This document shows positions 5,635 through 10,488 of a stretch of 10,488 nucleotides of DNA, piece by piece. Origin of the DNA: JAVBPT01 sp031549455 (GTDB lineage: Bacteria > Bacillota > Clostridia > Lachnospirales > JAKSVV01); contig JAVBPT010000010.1 in NCBI GenBank assembly GCA_031549455.1, positions 1-10,488 of the forward strand, given 5' to 3'. Under the pieces are notes generated by a model. It worked only from the letters and a program-made list of their open reading frames with translations, was not told the DNA's origin and did not search any database. Each line of letters starts with the position of its first letter. Position 1 is the first letter of the stretch. Position numbers and translations under genes: made by a program.

Positions 5635-7610
5635 AATCTATCTTCTATTGCGATAATCTTATCCCGATACGTTGCCGCCTCTTCAAACTCCATATACTTT
5701 GCAGCCATCTGCATCTCTTTTTTATAAACCTGAATGAGTTTTTTCAACTCTTCCTCATCCATCTTAGCAATATCTTTATGCTTTTCTAAGCTTTCTTCCT
5801 CTTCTGTGATTACTGTTGCCTGGATTAGATCTCGTACCTCTTTTGTAATCGACTTTGGTATAATATGATGCTTTTCATTATGCGCCGCCTGAATCTTCCT
5901 CCTACGCTCCGTCTCTTTGATTGCTCGGTCCATGGAATCGGTGATGCGATCTGCATACATGATCACCTTCCCATCCACATTTCTCGCCGCACGGCCAATG
6001 GTCTGAATTAGTGCGGTCTCACTTCTTAAAAAGCCTTCTTTATCCGCATCGAGTATGGCAACCAGAGAAACCTCTGGTACATCAAGCCCTTCTCTTAATA
6101 GGTTGATTCCAACCAAAACATCAAACTTGCCCATTCTTAGGTCTCTAATAATTTTAACCCGCTCAAGTGTATCCACCTCCGAGTGAAGGTATCTCACTTT
6201 TATGCCGGCCTTATCAAGGTAATCGGTCAAGTCCTCCGACATCTTCTTGGTGAGGGTCGTTACAAAGACCTTTTTTTGTTTTTGGATTGTTTGATGAATC
6301 TCAAACAATAGGTCATCAATCTGCCCCTCTGTCTTTCTAACCTCCACCTCTGGATCAATCAGACCGGTCGGTCTTATAATCTGCTCCACAATCTGATCCG
6401 AAACCTCTTTTTCATACTCTGCAGGCGTGGCCGAAACGAATATCACCTGATTGATTTTGTTGGCAAACTCTCTAAAGTTTAGTGGTCTATTGTCTAAAGC
6501 AGAAGGCAAGCGAAAGCCAAAGTCCACAAGTGTTGTCTTTCTGGCACGGTCCCCATTGTACATCCCTCTGATTTGTGGAACCGTCATGTGGGATTCATCA
6601 ATCACAAGCAAGAAGTCCTCCGGAAAGAAATCCATCAAGGTAGCCGGAATTTCCCCCTCTGCTCTTCCGGCAAGATGCCTTGAGTAATTTTCGATCCCTG
6701 TACAATAGCCCATTTCTCTCATCATCTCGATATCAAAGGTCACCCGTTGTCTAAGTCGTTGTTCCTCCACGAGTTTTCCTTCCCTCTTTAACTCTGTTAG
6801 CCGCTCCTGCAATTCATCCTCTATTTTCCGAATGGCCAGACTCAGCTTTTCATCCGACACAACATAATGTGAAGCCGGATAAATGTAAACATGATTCCTA
6901 CTTCCAATCACCTTTCCAGTTAGCACCTCAATTTCTGAGATCTTTTCGATCTCATCTCCAAAGAGCTCGATTCGAATCGCCCTCTCCGCCTCCGAAATGG
7001 GGAATACCTCTACACTATCCCCCCGAACCCTAAAGGTGCCCCGAATAAAGTTCAGATCATTTCGATCATACTGGATTCTCACAAGCTCCTTTAAAATTTC
7101 ATCCCGGTCCATCTTCATTCCTGGTCTTAAAGACACAACCAACTCCTTATATTCGCTCGGATCCCCAAGACCATAAATGCAAGATACGCTCGCCACAATA
7201 ATGGTATCGTTGCATTCCAAAATGGAGGCTGTGGCAGAGTGTCGTAATTTATCAATCTCATCATTAATCGCAGCATCTTTTTCAATATACGTATCCGTAC
7301 TTGGCACATAGGCTTCCGGTTGATAGTAATCGTAATAACTTACAAAGTATTCCACATGATTCTCCGGAAAAAACTCTTTGAACTCGCTATACAACTGAGC
7401 CGCTAGTGTCTTATTATGAGCGATAACAAGAGTCGGTTTATTGACGTTCTGGATCACGTTGGCGATGGTGAAAGTCTTCCCAGACCCAGTTACTCCTAGT
7501 AGGACCTGTGCCTCATCTCCTTCTTCAATCCCTTTTGTGAGATGTTTAATAGCCGCCTCTTGGTCCCCAGCAGGCTGATACTTTGAAACAAGCTTAAATG
7601 GTTGATTCAT
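5619..7610 (-). CDS. uvrB: UvrABC excision nuclease subunit B (UvrB), 663 aa
   Basis: Damage-verifying helicase-like subunit of nucleotide excision repair. It is loaded by UvrA, opens DNA around the lesion and recruits UvrC for dual incision. The length is normal for the family. Visible motifs are Walker A GVTGSGKT (39-46), the lesion-gripping beta-hairpin region YYDYYQPEAYVP (92-103), Walker B DESH (338-341), SATPA (393-397), motif VI QTIGRAARN (536-544) and a C-terminal UVR domain (about 625-660, with EFEEAATYRDKI) that contacts UvrA and UvrC. The ATG at 7610 has GAGGAG about 8 bases upstream. The gene has its own strong promoter at 7637-7665. I see no GAAC-N4-GTTC type LexA box there, so SOS control is not evident. 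The usual neighbour uvrA is not in the window; the downstream side is occupied by the convergent kinase gene. Confidence 0.99.
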   Translation of the reverse strand: MNQPFKLVSKYQPAGDQEAAIKHLTKGIEEGDEAQVLLGVTGSGKTFTIANVIQNVNKPTLVIAHNKTLAAQLYSEFKEFFPENHVEYFVSYYDYYQPEAYVPSTDTYIEKDAAINDEIDKLRHSATASILECNDTIIVASVSCIYGLGDPSEYKELVVSLRPGMKMDRDEILKELVRIQYDRNDLNFIRGTFRVRGDSVEVFPISEAERAIRIELFGDEIEKISEIEVLTGKVIGSRNHVYIYPASHYVVSDEKLSLAIRKIEDELQERLTELKREGKLVEEQRLRQRVTFDIEMMREMGYCTGIENYSRHLAGRAEGEIPATLMDFFPEDFLLVIDESHMTVPQIRGMYNGDRARKTTLVDFGFRLPSALDNRPLNFREFANKINQVIFVSATPAEYEKEVSDQIVEQIIRPTGLIDPEVEVRKTEGQIDDLLFEIHQTIQKQKKVFVTTLTKKMSEDLTDYLDKAGIKVRYLHSEVDTLERVKIIRDLRMGKFDVLVGINLLREGLDVPEVSLVAILDADKEGFLRSETALIQTIGRAARNVDGKVIMYADRITDSMDRAIKETERRRKIQAAHNEKHHIIPKSITKEVRDLIQATVITEEEESLEKHKDIAKMDEEELKKLIQVYKKEMQMAAKYMEFEEAATYRDKIIAIEDRLKKRK

Positions 7611-7636
7611 CCTTTTCTCCTCTCATGATAAAAAGA

Positions 7637-7665
7637 ATTATACACGATTTAAGCATTAATTACAA
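7637..7665 (-). promoter_or_regulatory. uvrB promoter
   Basis: On the minus strand TTGTAA (7660-7665), a 17-base spacer and perfect TATAAT (7637-7642) lie just beyond the rhodanese stop. Start of transcription would be near 7630, giving a leader of about 20 bases. No palindromic LexA/DinR box overlaps it. Confidence 0.75.
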
Positions 7666-7668
7666 GTC

Positions 7669-7995
7669 CTAGATTCTTTCAAACTCCCCTCTCCAGTTCT
7701 GAATTGCCCCAAGATCATACACCTGTGTATATCCCATTGATACAAGCAAAGTGGAGGCCACTTTACTTTTTGCTCCTGTCTCACAATATAAGAAAATGAT
7801 CATGTCTTTAGCATAAAGTCGCTCTGCCTCTCTCATCATATCATAGATCGGTATCCAGACACTTCCTACAATCCTCTTATATTTATAATCTTCCTCCGTA
7901 CGAACATCAATAATGACATGATTTAAATTTTTATATAAGAAATTTACATATGCTCGATATGTAACTCTATTTGGCCCCATACAATTTGTTGACAT
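7669..7995 (-). CDS. Single-domain rhodanese-like protein, 108 aa
   Basis: Small cytoplasmic sulfurtransferase-fold protein. Rhodaneses carry sulfane sulfur as a persulfide on an active-site cysteine. Seen here: IIDVRTEEDY (28-37), the RIVGSVWIP segment (41-49) and an active-site loop starting at C71 (YCETGAKS), with the family-typical DLGAIQNWRG near the end (94-103). The catalytic Cys is intact; the loop has acidic E72 where Arg is common, which may change substrate preference. The start at 7995 is supported by AGGG 7 bases upstream; the in-frame ATG at residue 6 lacks a ribosome site. There is no signal peptide. It sits between the GHKL kinase and uvrB on the same strand, 58 bases before uvrB. 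The upstream region contains several dyads (8001-8073) that could be operators. Sulfur donor and acceptor are unknown. Confidence 0.9.
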   Translation of the reverse strand: MSTNCMGPNRVTYRAYVNFLYKNLNHVIIDVRTEEDYKYKRIVGSVWIPIYDMMREAERLYAKDMIIFLYCETGAKSKVASTLLVSMGYTQVYDLGAIQNWRGEFERI

Positions 7996-8000
7996 AAAAA

Positions 8001-8073
8001 TACCCTAATACCCTTTTTTATAGTATATTAGGATAAGGGGTAAGTGTGATAAAATATTCCCCTAAAATTTAGG
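8001..8073. promoter_or_regulatory. Cluster of CCCTAA/TTAGG repeats and dyads upstream of the rhodanese gene
   Basis: The 88-base gap between kinase and rhodanese genes holds a tandem TACCCTAATACCCT (8001-8014); an inverted pair CCTAATA (8004-8010) and TATTAGG (8026-8032); AGGGG (8036-8040) and CCCCT (8059-8063); and the near-perfect palindrome CCTAAA-A-TTTAGG (8061-8073). None is followed by a T-tract suited to termination. The first repeat overlaps the rhodanese ribosome site, so a bound repressor could block initiation. No convincing promoter was found, only weak TATACT (minus strand) near 8022-8027. Confidence 0.4.
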
Positions 8074-8083
8074 CACCATACAT

Positions 8084-9493
8084 TCAAACCTCTTTGCAAG
8101 GAAAAGTGATCACAACAGAAAAGGATTGATTTTGATGCTCAATACGGATAGAGCACTCTGGATAGGTATTTATAATCTGATATACAATATAGAGTCCCTG
8201 ACCGCTATGCTTTTCTTTTGTGGTAAACCCACTCTGTAAGACTTGATGTACATTAACCTCTTCAAATGTGGAGTTTTCAACTTCCACCATTATATATGAA
8301 TCCGATTCTTTTTTGCAAGAGAGTTGCATCCTTCTTTCCTTTGAGCCCATCGCGGCCTCAATCGCATTGTCTAATAGATTAGATAAAATCCGACATAAGT
8401 CCAAATCATTCATATCCACATCACACAACAATTCCACTTGCCTAGTTTGAAACTGCACACCAAGATTTTCCGCTCGATCCGCCTTGATATCAAAGAGACT
8501 ATAGACCGCTTTTCGAGCAGAAAATGCCTCTGTAATCTCAAGCGTGGATCCCACTTTTTTGGTTATCTGCACAAGCCTTTTATGGTATTCCTTCATCCCT
8601 TTTATGTCATCAGTGGCAAGATACCCATCATACGTTTGTAGGATATTATAGAAGTCATGTTTGATTCCTCTAAAATCATTAGCGGCCTGTATAAGAGAGC
8701 CAACATAGGCATTTGTAGTTTTTGTTTGCCATTCCATAATCCGTATTCGCTGCTTCCAAAACTGGTCAAGCAGTCGATAAGAGAACATTAGAAACAAAAG
8801 TCCAAAAAGAATGACCTTATCTACCTTCATGCTGATCCGATATTCACTAATCGCTAGCAAACCAACCGAAACCAATATCACGTAAATGGTTAAGACAGAG
8901 ATAAACGAGTTGAGTATTTCTCTTTTGATATCGCCCTCTGGATAATCATAGGGTAATTCTAGAAAAAATTTAAAACGGCTAATGATCTTTTTTAGAATGA
9001 ACCAAACCAAAAAAGCAACCAGATTGACACTAATCATAGCCAGGAGATCCGAATCACTCATATGTAATCTTCGAACATCTCTCTCTAGGATTCCGGTCCA
9101 AACATTTCTAAATATCATAAATAGAATGATGGAGAGGTATTGGAGAACAATCGTCCACTCAAGCGCAATCAGGGTGATTTTATCCGGGATTTTAAAAATA
9201 CTTTTAAAGACTAGATAATAGAGAAACAGATTTAACGGGTTGGCAAATAAAAGGAAGCTATTAGTTGCTGAACTCAGGGCCTGAGGATAGGCAAATAAAT
9301 ATTTGACCATAAAAAGAGGCAACAAACAGGTAACTGAAATAATCAGATTGCCTATAAAAAAATCTCTGAAACCGACCTTTCTTTTAAAAACCAAAAAAAT
9401 CTCTTTTAAAATAAAGGCGTTTGAAATCAGTTTACTTAAAATTGAAATTGTAAATGGGATCAGTTTGATCCCAATGTAAGCTCCCAATGTCAT
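8084..9493 (-). CDS. AgrC-like GHKL-domain sensor histidine kinase, 469 aa
   Basis: Polytopic kinase with about six or seven membrane segments in residues 1-245 (roughly 10-30, 44-66, 80-100, 106-128, 150-172, 195-216, 226-240), then a short helix and a GHKL ATPase domain. The phosphoacceptor motif is FRGIKHDFYNIL with H279, the form seen in the HPK10/AgrC class. The ATPase shows SNLLDNAIEAA (371-381), VENS as G1, and HSGQGLYIV (429-437) as G2. The AgrC class usually senses peptide pheromones and pairs with a LytTR regulator. The start is put at 9493 because GAGGG lies 7 bases upstream; an in-frame ATG 12 codons earlier has no ribosome site. No response regulator, peptide precursor or AgrB-like protease is in the window, so the kinase is locally an orphan. 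Its sensor could also bind a neighbouring membrane protein. Confidence 0.88.
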   Translation of the reverse strand: MTLGAYIGIKLIPFTISILSKLISNAFILKEIFLVFKRKVGFRDFFIGNLIISVTCLLPLFMVKYLFAYPQALSSATNSFLLFANPLNLFLYYLVFKSIFKIPDKITLIALEWTIVLQYLSIILFMIFRNVWTGILERDVRRLHMSDSDLLAMISVNLVAFLVWFILKKIISRFKFFLELPYDYPEGDIKREILNSFISVLTIYVILVSVGLLAISEYRISMKVDKVILFGLLFLMFSYRLLDQFWKQRIRIMEWQTKTTNAYVGSLIQAANDFRGIKHDFYNILQTYDGYLATDDIKGMKEYHKRLVQITKKVGSTLEITEAFSARKAVYSLFDIKADRAENLGVQFQTRQVELLCDVDMNDLDLCRILSNLLDNAIEAAMGSKERRMQLSCKKESDSYIMVEVENSTFEEVNVHQVLQSGFTTKEKHSGQGLYIVYQIINTYPECSIRIEHQNQSFSVVITFPCKEV

Positions 9494-9518
9494 TTCTATA
9501 CCCTCATATATATTGAGC

Positions 9519-9546
9519 ATTATATACATTTTTTAAAATAAGTCTA
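9519..9546 (-). promoter_or_regulatory. Possible promoter for the AgrC-like kinase
   Basis: On the minus strand perfect TATAAT (9519-9524) lies 16 bases from TAGACT (9541-9546, four of six matches to the -35 consensus), within the 50-base gap and the stop of the preceding gene. Transcription would begin near 9512, giving a leader of about 19 bases with the GAGGG site. The AT-rich setting makes a chance match possible. Confidence 0.45.
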
Positions 9547-10347
9547 TTCATAATGACATTTTTCTTCAATTAAAATAAGTATTTCATGCAGAACCGGCAT
9601 AAGGACTGCTCCGATGTATAGCATATACTTTAATCGATATGAGACTACATAAATAAAGATCAGGGTAAGCGCATAGATGAAAAGTTCCCCGCTTGTTCGC
9701 ATAACCCTTTTCCCGATCTTCTTTTCGTTTAAAAAATAGATATTATAAAAAACGAAAAAGTAGACAACCGAAAATAGAATCCCATATAAACTTGCATTCT
9801 GGGATAACAATAGCACCGTATGGATATTTTCGTCCAATATTTCTTTAAGCCTCATATTGGTTACAAATAGATAGGACAGACTAAGTGGCCAGAGCCCAAG
9901 CAACTCATAGTCAGATGCTTTGTTTTTGGCGTTTACGGTTAGGACAAGCACGGCCTCCGCTAGATGCAAAATGCCAACCATGCCAATTAACCCTCTTGTA
10001 TCGATATACAAATACCCAGGAAATAGGTAGGAGAAAAAAATTAAGATGGCTCCGGAGTAGGATAAACACACATATTTCTTATCAACCTTGTTTAAAATCA
10101 AAAGGATTGGAACAATCCAAAGCACTTTATAGTCTACATAAAAATACATACTTAAGAGAGTGGATAAAAAGCTGATCACAAATCCAACCCCAAAAGAGGT
10201 AAGGAGCGCACCCACTATATTCTGACTCTTTTTAAATAAATAACTATAAATGTACAAATAAAATACGAGTATACAGATAAAATATACACTCGTATATGAT
10301 TTAAATAGATGAATGATTAGATTTTCTAAAATCTTCAACGGCTCCAA
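9544..10347 (-). CDS. Polytopic membrane protein, MinJ/clostridial PDZ-protein-like but lacking PDZ, 267 aa
   Basis: About seven or eight membrane segments (roughly 18-38, 44-68, 74-87, 95-112, 118-138, 150-163, 186-206, 220-258) and no soluble domain. GILHLAEAVLVL (125-136), LGLWPLSL (150-157) and the final PVLHEILILI (251-260) recall the membrane part of the MinJ-type/clostridial PDZ proteins, which lie between a CtpA/CtpB protease and uvrB in related genomes. In those a C-terminal PDZ domain follows; here the stop comes just after the last helix and no PDZ-like sequence lies downstream. The start is a TTG at 10347 with AGG 5 bases upstream, overlapping the end of the protease gene; the first in-frame ATG would delete over 60 residues. 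It lies 6 bases after the protease stop, so the two are probably co-transcribed. In Bacillus MinJ links division-site selection proteins; a similar role here is only inferred. Confidence 0.75.
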   Translation of the reverse strand: MEPLKILENLIIHLFKSYTSVYFICILVFYLYIYSYLFKKSQNIVGALLTSFGVGFVISFLSTLLSMYFYVDYKVLWIVPILLILNKVDKKYVCLSYSGAILIFFSYLFPGYLYIDTRGLIGMVGILHLAEAVLVLTVNAKNKASDYELLGLWPLSLSYLFVTNMRLKEILDENIHTVLLLSQNASLYGILFSVVYFFVFYNIYFLNEKKIGKRVMRTSGELFIYALTLIFIYVVSYRLKYMLYIGAVLMPVLHEILILIEEKCHYE

Positions 10348-10353
10348 AACAAC

Positions 10354-10488
10354 CTACTTGGTATTTAATATCTCAACCGCTTTTAATAGCTGAACATCAT
10401 CCTCTTCTTTTAGGCTTAATTCATTTTTCAATTCCTCTGGCAATTCCACATTCACATCAGGCACAATTCCCTCTTGGTCAATACATAC
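10354..10488 (-). CDS. S41 C-terminal processing protease (CtpA/CtpB family), C-terminal fragment
   Basis: The last 44 codons of a gene that continues beyond the right edge; stop TAG at 10354-10356. The peptide contains GIVPDVNVELPEEL and ends EEDDVQLLKAVEIL. The pattern G-V-x-P-D-V-x-V followed by an acidic stretch and D-x-Q-L-x-K-A is the usual C-terminus of S41 carboxy-terminal processing proteases. These are membrane-anchored serine proteases with a Ser/Lys dyad and a PDZ domain, acting outside the membrane; neither part is in the window. The downstream membrane-protein gene starts 6 bases after the stop. Identification rests on this short tail and on the synteny with uvrB. Confidence 0.7.
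   Translation of the reverse strand, partial: VCIDQEGIVPDVNVELPEELKNELSLKEEDDVQLLKAVEILNTK

Noticed and set aside
8059..8073. CCTAAA-A-TTTAGG palindrome as terminator of the AgrC-like kinase
   Set aside because: A hairpin would need to lose most of the arms to form a loop, and no T-tract follows on the minus strand; an operator-like dyad is more likely.
9494..9529. Earlier ATG of the AgrC-like kinase at 9529
   Set aside because: It has no ribosome site and overlaps the probable TATAAT; the ATG at 9493 has GAGGG at 7 bases.
1..10488. CRISPR arrays, tRNA or rRNA genes, insertion sequences, toxin-antitoxin pairs, phage integrase
   Set aside because: No regularly spaced repeats, cloverleaf-type sequence, transposase motifs or terminal inverted repeats were seen on either strand.

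Overview
The window looks like chromosomal DNA from a low-GC Bacillota, probably class Clostridia and perhaps Lachnospiraceae. Evidence: AT-rich sequence, GGAGG-type ribosome sites, GTG/TTG starts with good Shine-Dalgarno spacing, near-consensus TTGACA/TATAAT promoters, and the protein families present. The assignment rests on recalled family resemblance, not a search. No tRNA, rRNA, CRISPR array, insertion sequence or phage integration signal is visible. No gene-free stretch exceeds about 190 bases.

Left block (1-1337, minus strand): two uncharacterised, apparently soluble, acidic proteins in one transcription unit. The second runs off the left edge. They share a very strong promoter (1372-1400), and a 4-base gap suggests translational coupling.

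Central block (1524-5607, plus strand): two complete OmpR-type two-component systems in tandem. The first (regulator 1524-2231, kinase 2224-3513, overlapping by 8 bases) resembles the CiaRH type: its kinase has no clear HAMP domain and its regulator has an atypical DNA-binding domain. The second (3572-4243 and 4240-5607, ATGA overlap) closely resembles CssRS, the secretion-stress system, and has its own near-consensus promoter between the two pairs. In the divergent region ahead of the first system lie tandem 11-bp direct repeats, the layout expected of an OmpR/PhoB-family binding site. That site could control both the system itself and the left-hand unknown genes.

Right block (5619-10488, all minus strand, convergent with the central block across a bidirectional hairpin): read in transcription order it encodes the C-terminus of an S41 (CtpA/CtpB-type) processing protease, a polytopic membrane protein, an AgrC-like GHKL sensor kinase without a partner regulator, a single-domain rhodanese, and UvrB. 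The order S41 protease - membrane protein - uvrB resembles the ctpB-minJ-uvrB region of Bacillus subtilis and the related PDZ-protein arrangement in clostridia. The membrane protein looks like the membrane part of that family without its PDZ domain. uvrB has its own strong promoter, and the region upstream of the rhodanese gene is crowded with CCCTAA/TTAGG dyads that may be operators.

No clearly new defence or mobile system was found. The most interesting signals are regulatory: the shared 11-bp repeats, the rhodanese upstream region, and the orphan peptide-sensor-like kinase in a cell-envelope/DNA-repair neighbourhood.
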